64,000 nt of DNA from Zunongwangia sp. HGR-M22 (GCF_027594425.1 NZ_CP115159.1:2565001-2629000), one strand, 5' to 3'; counted from the stretch's first letter, positions 9,214 to 18,906 are shown. Notes: generated from the letters alone by a model not told the origin. Translations and numbers: made by a program.

Positions 9214-11121
9214 TTATAAAGATTCAGCAATTATAGCTTCTACAACTTCAGGATTTAATAAAGTGGAAGTATCTCCTAAATCTGATGTATCATTAGAAGC
9301 GATTTTACGTAAAATTCGACGCATAATTTTACCACTTCTGGTTTTAGGAAGACCTTCTACGAACTGAATTTTATCTGGCTTCGCAATAGGCCCTACTTTC
9401 TCTGATATTTGCTGATTGATTTCTTTTCTTAAATTATCTCGTTTACGGCTTTCACCAGATTCTTTAAGAATTACAAAGGCATAAAGAGCATTTCCTTTAA
9501 CATCGTGAGGAAAACCAACTACCGCACTTTCAGCAACCGCTGGGTGTTCGTTAATCGCGTCTTCTATTGGTGCGGTTCCTAGATTATGACCAGAAACGAT
9601 AATTACATCATCGGTTCTACCCGTAATTCTATAATATCCTACCTCATCTCTTAAGGCACCATCTCCCGTAAAATATTTTCCTTCAAAAGTTGAAAAGTAT
9701 GTATCCTTATAACGTTCATGATCGCCCCAAACTGTTCTTGCTATCGAGGGCCACGGGAATTTAACGCATAACCGCCCATTTACCTGATTTCCTTTTATTT
9801 CATTCCCATCATCATCCATTAAACTTGGTTGAATACCCGGCATTGGCAAAGTTGCATATGTGGGTTTTGTTGGCGTTACATAAGGCATTGGCGAAATCAT
9901 GATTCCACCTGTTTCGGTTTGCCACCAGGTATCTACAATTGGACTTTGATTTTTACCAATATTATCATTAAACCAGTGCCATGCCTCCTCGTTGATTGGC
10001 TCGCCAACAGAACCTAATACTTTTAAAGAAGAGAGGTCGTGATTTTCTACAAATTCAATATTACGTTTTGCCAATGATCTAATTGCTGTTGGTGCCGTAT
10101 AGAATTGCGTCACCTTGTGTTTTTCTACAATTTTCCAAAAACGACCATAATCTGGATAAGATGGTACACCTTCAAACATAACAGTAGTTGCTCCGTTTGC
10201 CAGTGGCCCGTAAACGATATAAGAATGCCCGGTTACCCAACCAATATCGGCAGTACACCAGTACACATCTCCTTCAGTATAATTAAAAATATTTTTAAAA
10301 GTAAACGCGGTATAAACCATATATCCTGCTGTGGTATGCAGCATTCCCTTAGGCTTCCCGGTAGAGCCAGAGGTATATAAAATAAATAAAGGATCTTCAG
10401 CATCTACAATTTCAGGTGCGCATTCCTCTGAAGCTTTATCCATTAGCGGTTGCAGCCACTCATCGCGACCATCCTTCATCTTAATCTCCTCGCCCGTACG
10501 CTTTACGACTAGTACAGATTTTACATCTGGGCAATCTTCTAAAGCGTCGTCGACAATATTCTTTAGATTCAAGGTTTTAGAACCGCGATAAGAACCATCA
10601 GATGTAATTAACATCTTACAATCGGCGTCCAGAGTTCTTGTTGCTAAGGCTTTGCTCGAGAATCCCGCAAAAACAACCGAATGAATTGCTCCTATTCTCG
10701 CACATGCTAACACAGCATAAGCCAACTCTGGGATCATTGGTAAATAAATACAAACACGATCTCCTTTTTTAATTCCTTTACTCTTTAAAACGTTTGCGAA
10801 TTTGTTTACTTGTTTATGAAGATCGTTATAAGTAATATGTTTCGCTTCTTCTTTGCTATCATTAGGTTCCCAAATAATCGCTGTTTTATCTCCTCTGGTT
10901 AAAAGGTGACGGTCTATACAATTTTCGGTAATATTAAGTTTTGCATTTTCAAACCACTTAATTTCTGGCTTTTTAAAATCCCAGCTTAGAACATTATTCC
11001 ATTTTTTTCTCCAGGTAAAATGCTCTTCAGCAATTTCGGCCCAAAAGTTTTCTGGTTCACGCACCGATTTTCTATACACCTGAAAGTATTCTTCAAGATT
11101 TTTAATATGGTAATTACTCAT
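9214..11121 (-). CDS. acs: Acetate--CoA ligase (AMP-forming)
   Basis: 635 aa, within the normal size range for Acs, which converts acetate, ATP and CoA to acetyl-CoA through acetyl-AMP in the cytoplasm. Adenylation core motif YTSGSTGKPKGMLHT (about 250), acetate-pocket/AMP region VDTWWQTETGG (about 395), hinge region YFTGDGALRD and YYRITGRTDDVI (about 490-510), and the regulated lysine in KTRSGKIMRR (K598), a known acetylation site in this family. Complete, ATG start at 11121. Transcribed alone; the upstream purC operon ends at its own terminator, so acs should have its own promoter. TATTTTTA about 45 nt before the ATG is a weak -7 candidate. Confidence 0.97.
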   Translation of the reverse strand: MSNYHIKNLEEYFQVYRKSVREPENFWAEIAEEHFTWRKKWNNVLSWDFKKPEIKWFENAKLNITENCIDRHLLTRGDKTAIIWEPNDSKEEAKHITYNDLHKQVNKFANVLKSKGIKKGDRVCIYLPMIPELAYAVLACARIGAIHSVVFAGFSSKALATRTLDADCKMLITSDGSYRGSKTLNLKNIVDDALEDCPDVKSVLVVKRTGEEIKMKDGRDEWLQPLMDKASEECAPEIVDAEDPLFILYTSGSTGKPKGMLHTTAGYMVYTAFTFKNIFNYTEGDVYWCTADIGWVTGHSYIVYGPLANGATTVMFEGVPSYPDYGRFWKIVEKHKVTQFYTAPTAIRSLAKRNIEFVENHDLSSLKVLGSVGEPINEEAWHWFNDNIGKNQSPIVDTWWQTETGGIMISPMPYVTPTKPTYATLPMPGIQPSLMDDDGNEIKGNQVNGRLCVKFPWPSIARTVWGDHERYKDTYFSTFEGKYFTGDGALRDEVGYYRITGRTDDVIIVSGHNLGTAPIEDAINEHPAVAESAVVGFPHDVKGNALYAFVILKESGESRKRDNLRKEINQQISEKVGPIAKPDKIQFVEGLPKTRSGKIMRRILRKIASNDTSDLGDTSTLLNPEVVEAIIAESL

Positions 11122-11224
11122 AAATAATAGTTGGTTGTACGGATTCTTTATTTTATGCCTAAAAATATTGATTTTTCACTGATTTTACATGCAAAACTCT
11201 ATGTTTTTACAAAAATTTAATCAT

Positions 11225-11264
11225 AAAAAAAGCGATATGTAAAATCTAACATACCGCTTTTTTT
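11225..11264 (-). terminator. Intrinsic terminator after purC
   Basis: An interrupted stem, AGCG-A-TATGT (11231-11240) with ACATA-C-CGCT (11249-11258), flanked by A and T runs. It lies 20 bp after the purC stop in the direction of transcription. Confidence 0.8.
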
Positions 11265-11280
11265 ACTGATAAAATATCAG

Positions 11281-12228
11281 TTATTTTAAATAAGCCAGAA
11301 CATTCTCCTCTACTCTTTTTTCGATATTAGAAACCTCTGCCTTTTCAAATTTTTCTCCTGTGATATTTTCGTAAAGTTCAATATATCGCTCACTCACACT
11401 TTCTATATATTCGTCGCTCATTACGGGAACTTCCTGACCTTCTTTTCCCTGAAATCCGTTTTGAATTAACCATTGACGAACAAATTCCTTCGAAAGTTGC
11501 TTCTGTGGCTCTCCTTTTTCCTGAAGTTCTTCATATGTATTGGTATAAAAATATCTTGAAGAATCTGGAGTATGAATTTCATCAATCAAAACGATCTTAC
11601 CATCTTTTGTTTTTCCGAATTCATATTTGGTATCTACCAAAATTAAGCCTCTTTTTGCTGCAATCTCGGTTCCACGCTGAAAAAGCTTTTGAGTATAATC
11701 CTCTAAAACCGCATAGTCTTCCGCAGAGACAATTCCGCGTTTTAGAATATCTTCTTTAGAAATATCTTCATCATGATCTCCCATTTCAGCTTTGGTAGCC
11801 GGAGTAATAATTGGTTCTGGAAAACGGTCATTCTCTTTCATACCTTCTGGCATGGCTACACCACAAAGCATTCTTTTACCAGCTTTATATTCACGTGCAG
11901 CGTGTCCCGATAAATAACCTCGAATTACCATTTCTACTTTAAAAGGTTCGCATGCTTCACCAACCGCTACATTAGGATCTGGAGTTGCTTGTAACCAGTT
12001 TGGAACAATATCCTGAGTGTCGTTCATCATTTTTGTAGCTATTTGATTAAGGATTTGTCCTTTAAAAGGAATTCCTTTAGGCATCACTACATCAAACGCT
12101 GAAAGACGATCTGAAGCGATCATTATCAGCTTATCATCTTCAAAAGCATAAACGTCACGTACTTTTCCTTTATATACTGATTTTTGTCCCGGAAAATTGT
12201 AATCTGTTTTTGTTAGAGTATTACTCAT
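11281..12228 (-). CDS. purC: Phosphoribosylaminoimidazole-succinocarboxamide synthase (SAICAR synthetase)
   Basis: 315 aa enzyme of de novo purine synthesis, joining CAIR with aspartate using ATP. Family blocks: [30 protein letters not shown] near the N-terminus (ATP site), [48 protein letters not shown] (catalytic/nucleotide region). The roughly 310-aa form is the longer purC type. It sits 29 bp after phoH on the same strand, so they likely share a transcript, and it ends at a terminator. Complete with ATG start. Confidence 0.96.
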   Translation of the reverse strand: MSNTLTKTDYNFPGQKSVYKGKVRDVYAFEDDKLIMIASDRLSAFDVVMPKGIPFKGQILNQIATKMMNDTQDIVPNWLQATPDPNVAVGEACEPFKVEMVIRGYLSGHAAREYKAGKRMLCGVAMPEGMKENDRFPEPIITPATKAEMGDHDEDISKEDILKRGIVSAEDYAVLEDYTQKLFQRGTEIAAKRGLILVDTKYEFGKTKDGKIVLIDEIHTPDSSRYFYTNTYEELQEKGEPQKQLSKEFVRQWLIQNGFQGKEGQEVPVMSDEYIESVSERYIELYENITGEKFEKAEVSNIEKRVEENVLAYLK

Positions 12229-12257
12229 CTCTTTAAAATCGGTTGATTTATTCTTAA

Positions 12258-13211
12258 TTAATCGTTGTGTTCTATTGTTTTATATGCTGCGATGATCTTT
12301 TTCACCAATCGGTGACGAATTACATCTTTATCATCTAGATATACCATCCCTACTCCTTTTACATCTTTTAAAACCAGCAAAGCTTCTTTAAGTCCTGAAA
12401 CTGTTCTTCTTGGTAAATCAATTTGCCCCGGGTCTCCGGTAATCATAAATTTTGCACTTTTCCCCATACGGGTTAAGAACATTTTCATTTGCGCATGGGT
12501 GGTATTTTGTGCTTCATCTAAAATTACAAAAGCATTATCTAAAGTTCGACCACGCATAAAGGCCAAAGGTGCGATTTGTATCACGCCTTTTTCGATGAAA
12601 GTTTCTAATTTTTCAGCAGGGATCATATCACGCAAACCGTCATATAATGGTTGCATATAAGGATCTAATTTCTCTTTTAAATCACCAGGTAAAAAACCGA
12701 GATTCTCCCCCGCCTCTACAGCAGGACGGGTAAGTATAATTCGCTTTACCTGTTTTTCTTTCAGCGCTTTTACGGCTAAAGCTACACCAGTGTATGTTTT
12801 CCCGGTACCGGCTGGACCAATGGCAAAAATCAAATCGTTTTTCTTACTAAGATCAACTAGCTTACGTTGGTTGGCGGTTTGTGCTTTAATAAGCCTACCG
12901 CTTACCCCATGTACTAAAACCTCCCCGCTTTCACTAGAGGAAGAATAGTCTTCTTTACTTTCACTGGTTAAAACTCTTTCTATGACGTTTTCATCCAACT
13001 TATTAAACTTTCCGAAGTGATCTATAAGCATCGTAAATCGCTTATCGAATTCTTCCAGCATTTCTTCATCTCCAAAAACTTTTATTTTACTTCCTCTTGC
13101 CACTATTTTGAGCTTGGGAAAGTATTTTTTTAAAAGCTCTATATGTTCATTTTGTTGTCCAAAAAAATCTCTTGGACTAATTTCTGAAAGTTCAATTACA
13201 AGTTCGTTCAA
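12258..13211 (-). CDS. phoH: PhoH family ATPase (YbeZ-like)
   Basis: 317 aa, typical length. N-terminal KH-like segment (about 1-95), then the PhoH ATPase domain with Walker A GPAGTGKT (132-139), Walker [11 protein letters not shown] (about 230), and [10 protein letters not shown] (about 259). Family members are linked to RNA metabolism and ribosome maturation with YbeY. The start codon is TTG at 13211, giving [10 protein letters not shown], the N-terminus expected for flavobacterial PhoH; no ATG fits. First gene of a phoH-purC operon, divergent from the SAM hydrolase gene. Confidence 0.93.
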   Translation of the reverse strand: MNELVIELSEISPRDFFGQQNEHIELLKKYFPKLKIVARGSKIKVFGDEEMLEEFDKRFTMLIDHFGKFNKLDENVIERVLTSESKEDYSSSSESGEVLVHGVSGRLIKAQTANQRKLVDLSKKNDLIFAIGPAGTGKTYTGVALAVKALKEKQVKRIILTRPAVEAGENLGFLPGDLKEKLDPYMQPLYDGLRDMIPAEKLETFIEKGVIQIAPLAFMRGRTLDNAFVILDEAQNTTHAQMKMFLTRMGKSAKFMITGDPGQIDLPRRTVSGLKEALLVLKDVKGVGMVYLDDKDVIRHRLVKKIIAAYKTIEHND

Positions 13212-13268
13212 AAGCGTTTGGTTTTAGTTAATTTGGTAGCTACATGCTAAATTTCTTTACCATTAAAT

Positions 13269-13299
13269 TTGTGTTCCAATAAATCTGTCTTTATTTTTG
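13269..13299 (+). promoter_or_regulatory. Promoter for the SAM hydrolase operon
   Basis: TTG (13269-13271), 20-bp spacer, TATTTTTG (13292-13299). It predicts a leader of roughly 125 nt before the ATG at 13430. The leader holds a small hairpin (CGCTA/TAGCG, 13313-13328). I do not recognise a known riboswitch in it. Confidence 0.6.
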
Positions 13300-13429
13300 C
13301 AGACTGATTTTTCGCTATATTTTTAGCGCAATTTTAAGGTGGGAAGCTTAAAATAAAATTATCTTCGCTCCCTATACAAACTTAAGGAAAATTTAGCCTC
13401 CAAACCCCAAAAAATATTAACAATCGATT

Positions 13430-14296
13430 ATGGCAATCATCACTTTAACCACCGATTTTGGACAGAAAGATTACTTTGCTGCTGCGGTTAAGGGAGCTAT
13501 CTATAATGAATTAGATGATGTTAGAATTGTTGATATTTCACATTCTATTTCTCCTTTTCATATTAGTGAAGCGAGTTACATCATTAAAAATGCGTACAAA
13601 AGTTTTCCAAAAGGAAGTATTCATATTATAGGAATCGATTCTGAATTAACTCCAGAAAATAAGCATTTGGCTGTTTTGCTGGATGATCATTATTTTCTTT
13701 GCGCCAATAATGGAATCTTATCTTTATTAGCTTCAGAAATTAAGCCTGAAAAAATTGTCGAAATTAATATTCACGATAAAATAGAAAGTAATTTCCCGGT
13801 TTTGGATGTTTTTGTAAAAGTAGCCTGTCACATTGCTAGAGGGGGAACTTTAGATGTTATCGGAAAAAACATTGAGGAGATTAAATATCTAAAGCAAATC
13901 GAACCGCTAATTAATTCTGATAAAAATCAGATTATTGGTCATGTTATTTATATTGACAACTACGGAAATGTGATTACCAATATTTCCAGGAAGCTATTTG
14001 AGATTATTGGTAAAGGCAGAAAATTTACCATTAGTGCAAGAATGGTCACTTTCAATAAGATTTATGAAACCTATAGTGATTGCATTAATTTCAAAATAGA
14101 AAAAGAAAATCGTGGCGAAGAAGACGGCAAGAAACTTGCTGTTTTTAATTCTGCCGGATATATCGAACTTGCGATTTACAAAAGTAATCCACTTACCGTT
14201 GGGAGTGCTTCCAGCCTTTTTGGATTGCAAAATCGTGATACGGTAACCATAAAATTTGAAGCTTATGTTAGTAAGGATCGTAAAGCTGAGCTTTAA
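13430..14296 (+). CDS. SAM hydrolase / SAM hydroxide adenosyltransferase (DUF62 family)
   Basis: 288 aa, the usual length of this trimeric family, which splits S-adenosylmethionine into adenosine and methionine using water; chlorinases and fluorinases are relatives. N-terminal ITLTTDFGQKDYFAAAVKGAI (residues 4-24) and VRIVDISHSISPF are hallmark blocks; FLCANNGILSLL matches the SAM-pocket region. YIDNYGNVITNI (about 174) is the conserved C-terminal domain start. It is the first gene of a run with the ABM-domain gene and gldFG, all tightly spaced. Whether it is a SAM hydrolase rather than a halogenase is inferred from how common the hydrolase is. Confidence 0.9.
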   Translation: MAIITLTTDFGQKDYFAAAVKGAIYNELDDVRIVDISHSISPFHISEASYIIKNAYKSFPKGSIHIIGIDSELTPENKHLAVLLDDHYFLCANNGILSLLASEIKPEKIVEINIHDKIESNFPVLDVFVKVACHIARGGTLDVIGKNIEEIKYLKQIEPLINSDKNQIIGHVIYIDNYGNVITNISRKLFEIIGKGRKFTISARMVTFNKIYETYSDCINFKIEKENRGEEDGKKLAVFNSAGYIELAIYKSNPLTVGSASSLFGLQNRDTVTIKFEAYVSKDRKAEL

Positions 14297-14573
14297 ACCC
14301 GAAAATATTGAAGAGTTTTTAAGCATCTTTGAGTCTACCAAAACCCAAATTAGAGATTTTGAAGGTTGCCAACATTTAGAACTATATCGTGATAAAGACA
14401 ATACCAACCAATTTTTTACGTATAGTTATTGGGAAGACGAAAATGCATTACAGAATTACCGAAATTCAGGATTTTTTAAAGTGGTTTGGAGTAATACAAA
14501 AACCCTGTTCAACGCAAAACCAGAAGCCTGGAGTGTCGATAAAATTTGGGTTTCAAATCAAAAAGAAGAATAA
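14265..14573 (+). CDS. Antibiotic biosynthesis monooxygenase (ABM) domain protein
   Basis: 102 aa from the ATG at 14265 (MLVRIVKLSFKPENIEEF); an upstream in-frame TTG at 14256 is less likely. The gene overlaps the end of the SAM hydrolase gene by 32 nt. The ferredoxin-like dimeric alpha-beta barrel pattern is clear: first strand RIVKLSFK, helix with FLSIFESTKTQIRDFEGCQHLELY, and the TYSYWEDENALQNYRNS block. Such proteins act as small heme- or quinol-related monooxygenases or binding proteins; the substrate cannot be read here. Its stop (TAA, 14571-14573) directly abuts the gldF start. Confidence 0.85.
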   Translation: MLVRIVKLSFKPENIEEFLSIFESTKTQIRDFEGCQHLELYRDKDNTNQFFTYSYWEDENALQNYRNSGFFKVVWSNTKTLFNAKPEAWSVDKIWVSNQKEE

Positions 14574-15308
14574 TTGTTAGCTATTTTAAATAAAGAAATA
14601 CAGTCTTTTTTTGCAACTCCTATAGGATATCTTGTGATTGGGATATTTCTTGTAGTTAGCGGACTGTTTCTCTTTGTATTTACGGGAGAATATAATATTT
14701 TGGATAGCGGTTTTGCCAATATTAAACCCTTTTTTAATATGGCGCCGTGGATCTTTATATTTCTGACCCCTGCCATTACCATGAAGAGCTTTTCCGAAGA
14801 AAAAAAACTCGGTACAATGGAGCTTTTACTCACCAAACCGCTATCGATTAATAAACTGATATTAGGCAAATATCTGGGTGCTTTATTTTTGGTGATATTA
14901 GCGATTATTCCGTCCATAATTTACGTATTTACAATTTCAGAATTGGGTAGAATTCCGGGGAATTTTGATTTGGGTGCGACGTTAGGAAGTTACTTCGGTC
15001 TCATATTTCTAGGCGGTTGTTATACCGCGATAGGAATATTTTCTTCAAGCTTAACAAATAACCAAATTGTGGCTTTTATCATTGCCGTTTTTCTTTGCTT
15101 TTTAAGTTTCTTTTTGTTTGAAGGAATATCTGGATTTCAACTTTTTAAAAATTCAGACTACGGAATTGATTACTTCGGAATAAGTTATCATTATCGCAGT
15201 ATTAGCCGCGGCGTAGTTGATACCCGCGACCTTATTTACTTTATAAGTTTTATTGCGTTATTTCTGAAACTTACGCACTTCAGAATAAAAAATCTAAGAA
15301 ATAATTAA
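14574..15308 (+). CDS. gldF: Gliding motility ABC transporter permease GldF
   Basis: 244 aa membrane protein with about six hydrophobic segments (for example GYLVIGIFLVVSGLFLFVF near 17-35 and FLVILAIIPSIIYVFTI near 100-116). It matches the ABC-2 permease subunit GldF, which with GldA (ATPase, not in this window) and GldG is required for flavobacterial gliding in some species. The blocks SFSEEKKLGTMELLLTKPLS and LGKYLGALFLV are typical ABC-2 features. The start is TTG at 14574, immediately after the previous stop, giving LLAILNKEIQSFF; the family N-terminus and lack of an ATG support it. gldG follows after 2 nt. Confidence 0.93.
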   Translation: MLAILNKEIQSFFATPIGYLVIGIFLVVSGLFLFVFTGEYNILDSGFANIKPFFNMAPWIFIFLTPAITMKSFSEEKKLGTMELLLTKPLSINKLILGKYLGALFLVILAIIPSIIYVFTISELGRIPGNFDLGATLGSYFGLIFLGGCYTAIGIFSSSLTNNQIVAFIIAVFLCFLSFFLFEGISGFQLFKNSDYGIDYFGISYHYRSISRGVVDTRDLIYFISFIALFLKLTHFRIKNLRNN

Positions 15309-15310
15309 TC

Positions 15311-16987
15311 TTGAAGCAGTTTTCTAAATACAAATCGGTTGTTTTATTTATTGCTATTTTAATTGCGATAAACTTTGCTGCTTCTCAATATTTTGAACGT
15401 TTAGATCTAACCGAGGATAAACGCTATACACTTTCTGAAGCTTCTGAAGAAATTATAGATGATGTCGAAGAGCCTATAATTATCGATGTTTTCTTAAAAG
15501 GAGATTTCCCTTCAGAATTTAAAAGACTACAAAGCGAAACACGGCAGATACTTGAAGAATATACTGCCAAAAACCACAATATTCATTTCAATTTTATCGA
15601 TCCTTTAGCTGAAGGTGGTAACGCACAACAGGTAGCACAGCAATTTTACAAAATGGGAATGTCTCCCGCTCGTGTTAATGTAATGGAAAATGGGCAAAAT
15701 AGCGAGACTATTATTTTCCCATGGGCTATGGCTAATCTTGGTAAGAAATCGGTCAAAATTGGTTTATTGAAAAACCAGCTTGGCAGTAGCGACGAAGAAC
15801 GTGTCACCAACTCGGTACAGCAATTAGAATATGCCTTTACTGATGCAATTAGTAAGCTTATTTATCCTAGAGAAAAGAAAATTGCCGTGATGCGCGGCAA
15901 TGGTGAATTGTCCAACGCTAATATTGCCGATTTTGTAAAGACACTGCAGCAATATTATTTTATGGCGCCATTTACTTTGGATTCGGCTGCCGTAAATCCT
16001 CAAAAAACGCTTCAGCAATTAAAGGAATATGACCTTATTATTGAAGCCAAACCTACTGAATCTTTTACCGAAAACGAAAAATATATCCTGGATCAATACA
16101 CTATGAACGGCGGAAAGTCGCTATGGCTTACAGAAAGTGTTGCGATGGAAAAAGATAGTCTTTTAAATCCAACAGGTACTTCCTTTGCGTTACCGAGGGA
16201 TCTTAACCTTGGAGATTTCTTTTTTAGTTATGGGATAAGAATAAATCCCAGCCTGGTAAAGGATATGTATTCGGCACCAATTATATTGGCTACAGGTAGC
16301 GGAAATGATACAAGATTTAATCCATATCCATGGTTTTACAGTCCGCTTACCTCTTCCCCAAATAATCACCCAATTATCAATAATATCGAAGCGGTGAAAT
16401 TTGATTTTGCAAACCCTATCGATACCTTAAAGAACAGCTTAGATAAAACTGTATTGCTAAGTAGTTCTCCACGATCTAAGGTAGAAGGTACTCCGCGCGA
16501 AATTAGTTTAGACATTGTGGGGAAGGAACCAGATATTGCTTCGTACACCGCTGGTGAGCAGGCGCTGGCTGTTTTATTGGAAGGATTATTTACTTCGGTT
16601 TATAATAATCGCTTAAAACCGTTTGAAATTCAGGATAATTTAAACAAAAGCAAACCAACAGAAATGTTGGTAATTTCAGATGGCGACGTGATTAAAAATG
16701 AGCTTAAACAAGGAGCGCCGCTAGAACTTGGATTCGAAAAATATACCGGTACCACTTATGGCAATAAAGAATTTTTACTGAATGCCGTAAATTATATGCT
16801 AGATGATCGCGGATTAATGGATATTCGAACTAAAAAAGTGAAGATTGCGTTTTTAGATCCTCAGAAAACAGCTAAAGAACGCACAAAATGGCAACTACTA
16901 AATATTTTGTTTCCTTTATTGGTTTTAGGGATTTTTGCTTTTGGTTATAATTGGGTACGCAGAAGGAAATATATTAAGAAGAAATAA
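15311..16987 (+). CDS. gldG: Gliding motility ABC transporter component GldG
   Basis: 558 aa. N-terminal membrane anchor (VVLFIAILIAINFAASQYF, about 10-28) followed by RLDLTEDKRYTLSE, the signature start of GldG / DUF4350-like auxiliary ABC proteins. A large periplasmic ABC_transp_aux domain (about 40-500) follows, and a second membrane helix sits at the C-terminus (LLNILFPLLVLGIFAFGYNWV) before a basic tail RRRKYIKKK. Starts with TTG at 15311, the second TTG in a row. Works with GldF in the Gld ABC transporter. Complete; no terminator is obvious before dnaN, but dnaN has its own promoter signal. Confidence 0.93.
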   Translation: MKQFSKYKSVVLFIAILIAINFAASQYFERLDLTEDKRYTLSEASEEIIDDVEEPIIIDVFLKGDFPSEFKRLQSETRQILEEYTAKNHNIHFNFIDPLAEGGNAQQVAQQFYKMGMSPARVNVMENGQNSETIIFPWAMANLGKKSVKIGLLKNQLGSSDEERVTNSVQQLEYAFTDAISKLIYPREKKIAVMRGNGELSNANIADFVKTLQQYYFMAPFTLDSAAVNPQKTLQQLKEYDLIIEAKPTESFTENEKYILDQYTMNGGKSLWLTESVAMEKDSLLNPTGTSFALPRDLNLGDFFFSYGIRINPSLVKDMYSAPIILATGSGNDTRFNPYPWFYSPLTSSPNNHPIINNIEAVKFDFANPIDTLKNSLDKTVLLSSSPRSKVEGTPREISLDIVGKEPDIASYTAGEQALAVLLEGLFTSVYNNRLKPFEIQDNLNKSKPTEMLVISDGDVIKNELKQGAPLELGFEKYTGTTYGNKEFLLNAVNYMLDDRGLMDIRTKKVKIAFLDPQKTAKERTKWQLLNILFPLLVLGIFAFGYNWVRRRKYIKKK

Positions 16988-17140
16988 TTACTTCAGAAAA
17001 ACTCCAATTTCAACATATTAACAATCTTTGCTCTTCGGTTTTCAAAAAAGCACTGAAAATGAATCGCTTAGTTATTAACAAAATCAATTTAATGTTAATA
17101 AAAACTGCATTGGGCAGCTTCGATTTTTCACGGATTAAAA

Positions 17141-17148
17141 TATCTTTG
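17141..17148 (+). promoter_or_regulatory. Putative -7 element of dnaN
   Basis: TATCTTTG fits TAnnTTTG and lies 31 bp before the dnaN ATG. No convincing TTG sits at 18-21 bp upstream, so this is a partial promoter match. Confidence 0.5.
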
Positions 17149-17179
17149 TAGGTGATTCTAATAAATCAATAAAAAGCCA

Positions 17180-18298
17180 ATGAAATTTATTGTATCCAGC
17201 AGTTATTTGCTGAAACAGCTTCAGATACTAGGTGGGGTTATTAATAATAACAACACTTTGCCGATATTGGATAATTTCCTTTTTGATTTGAACAATGACG
17301 AGTTAACGGTTTCTGCTTCAGATTTAGAGACTACGATGTCTGCTAAATTAAATGTAGAGTCAGATTCCGAAGGAAAAATCGCGGTACCGGCTAAACTTCT
17401 TTTAGATACGCTAAAAACATTCCCAGAGCAACCACTTACTTTTGTTGCCGAGGATAATCACACTATCGAACTTAGTTCTAATCACGGTAAATACGCTTTA
17501 GCTTATGCAGATGGAGAAGAATTTCCTAATCCTGTAAGTTTAGAAGATCCAAGTAATACGGTGATCGAAGGTGATATTCTTTCTTCGGCTATTAGCAAAA
17601 CTATTTTTGCTTCTGGTAATGATGATCTTCGCCCGGTGATGAGTGGTGTATTCTTTCAGTTTTCTACAGAAGGTTTAACTTTTGTAGCTACAGATGCGCA
17701 CAAATTGGTGAAATATTCTAGAGAAGACGTAACGGCTTCGCAAACGGCAGAATTTATTATGCCTAAGAAACCTTTAAATCTTTTAAAAGGAATTCTTGCA
17801 GGTAGCGAAAGTGAAGTTGTTATTGAATACAATGAAAGTAACGCTAAGTTTACATTTGATGATACTACACTAATTTGCCGTTTAATCGATGGTAAATATC
17901 CAAATTACGAAGCAGTTATCCCTAAAGAGAATCCTAACAAACTCACGATAGAGCGTAATCAATTTTTAAGTTCTGTAAAAAGGGTTTCTATTTTCTCTAA
18001 TAAAACAACACACCAGGTACGTTTAAAAATTGCGGGAGCTGAATTAAATATTTCTGCGGAAGATGTTGATTACAGTAATAAGGCTGAAGAACGTTTAACT
18101 TGTGGTTACGAAGGTGACGATATGCAAATTGGTTTTAACTCTAGATTTCTTACGGAAATGCTGAATAACTTAAATTCAGATGAAGTACAATTAGAAATGA
18201 GTTTACCAAACCGTGCAGGAATTTTAACTCCGGTTGATGGATTAGATCCGGGAGAAAAAATTACCATGCTCGTTATGCCGGTAATGCTTAATAGCTAG
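17180..18298 (+). CDS. dnaN: DNA polymerase III subunit beta (sliding clamp)
   Basis: 372 aa, full length. Three repeated clamp domains are apparent: N-terminal MKFIVSSSYLLKQLQILGGVINNNNTLPIL pattern, middle GVFFQFSTEGLTFVATDAHKLV (about 155-176) and C-terminal end PVDGLDPGEKITMLVMPVMLNS. It forms the ring that tethers the replicative polymerase to DNA. Monocistronic by layout: it is preceded by a promoter signal and followed by a strong terminator. Confidence 0.97.
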   Translation: MKFIVSSSYLLKQLQILGGVINNNNTLPILDNFLFDLNNDELTVSASDLETTMSAKLNVESDSEGKIAVPAKLLLDTLKTFPEQPLTFVAEDNHTIELSSNHGKYALAYADGEEFPNPVSLEDPSNTVIEGDILSSAISKTIFASGNDDLRPVMSGVFFQFSTEGLTFVATDAHKLVKYSREDVTASQTAEFIMPKKPLNLLKGILAGSESEVVIEYNESNAKFTFDDTTLICRLIDGKYPNYEAVIPKENPNKLTIERNQFLSSVKRVSIFSNKTTHQVRLKIAGAELNISAEDVDYSNKAEERLTCGYEGDDMQIGFNSRFLTEMLNNLNSDEVQLEMSLPNRAGILTPVDGLDPGEKITMLVMPVMLNS

Positions 18299-18330
18299 TA
18301 AAAAATTACATCAGATTATATAAAATTAAA

Positions 18331-18359
18331 ACCCATTCAGTTTCCTGAATGGGTTTTTG
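18331..18359 (+). terminator. Intrinsic terminator after dnaN
   Basis: ACCCATTCAG (18331-18340), loop TTTC, CTGAATGGGT (18345-18354), then TTTTGTTTTT. Ten-bp perfect stem, with AAA before it, so it may also act for the convergent DUF4870 gene. Confidence 0.9.
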
Positions 18360-18412
18360 TTTTTGATTGATGTCTAAAACTGAATTTGATGATTCAGCCT
18401 GATATTATATAA

Positions 18413-18769
18413 TTATTTGATGATTTTTATGGTAAATGGATAAAATGCAGGTTCTCCATTCGATGCTTTTATCGCATTAATAATAGGAAAAACAAGACCT
18501 ACAATTCCAACAAGGATCAATAAAAAAATACCAAGTCCAAATAAAAGCATTAAAGGAATACTTATTATTGAATAAATAAATAAGCTGATCTGGAAATTCA
18601 TAATATCTTTCCCCTGCTCGTCCATATCCTGAATTTTATCTTTTTGGGTTGCCCATAAAATAAGCGGAACGATAAAACCTCCTATTCCGGTAACAAAATC
18701 TAATAACTGACTCAAATGCATTATCATTAACATTTGTCTGTCTTCTCTCATTGCTGTGTACGTTTCCAT
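18413..18769 (-). CDS. DUF4870 domain-containing membrane protein
   Basis: 118 aa small membrane protein. Three hydrophobic segments: around LLDFVTGIGGFIVPLILWA, LFIYSIISIPLMLLFGLGIFLL and LVGIVGLVFPIINAIKA. The short cytoplasmic link with KDKIQDMDEQGKDIMNFQIS is the conserved signature of DUF4870 (Tic20-like) proteins. Function unknown. ATG at 18769. It lies between the convergent dnaN and the divergent mnmE; an 8-bp inverted repeat sits upstream. Confidence 0.85.
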   Translation of the reverse strand: METYTAMREDRQMLMIMHLSQLLDFVTGIGGFIVPLILWATQKDKIQDMDEQGKDIMNFQISLFIYSIISIPLMLLFGLGIFLLILVGIVGLVFPIINAIKASNGEPAFYPFTIKIIK

Positions 18770-18800
18770 AATTTTTTGATGATATTTGATGGTTAATAAA

Positions 18801-18820
18801 AGTCCTTTATAAAAAGGACT
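18801..18820. repeat. Inverted repeat upstream of the DUF4870 gene
   Basis: AGTCCTTT (18801-18808) and AAAGGACT (18813-18820) form a perfect 8-bp stem with a 4-nt loop. On the minus strand it is followed by TTTATT, so it could be a leader hairpin or weak terminator about 30 nt upstream of the DUF4870 start. Confidence 0.5.
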
Positions 18821-18872
18821 ACACTTAAAAGACGAGTATCGAAAAGGAATGTTACAGATTTTTGCAAAATTC

Positions 18873-18901
18873 TTGAATACGCTCTTTGTTTATTATCTTT
18901 G
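18873..18901 (+). promoter_or_regulatory. mnmE promoter, giving a nearly leaderless mRNA
   Basis: TTG (18873-18875), 18-bp spacer, TATCTTTG (18894-18901). The mnmE ATG follows at 18907, only 5 bp after the -7 element, so transcription should begin at or within a few bases of the start codon. Confidence 0.7.
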
Positions 18902-18906
18902 CACAC

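Noticed and set aside
13300-13429. Known SAM riboswitch upstream of the SAM hydrolase gene
   Set aside because: I could not find the conserved core of SAM-I or SAM-II types; only a small hairpin is visible.
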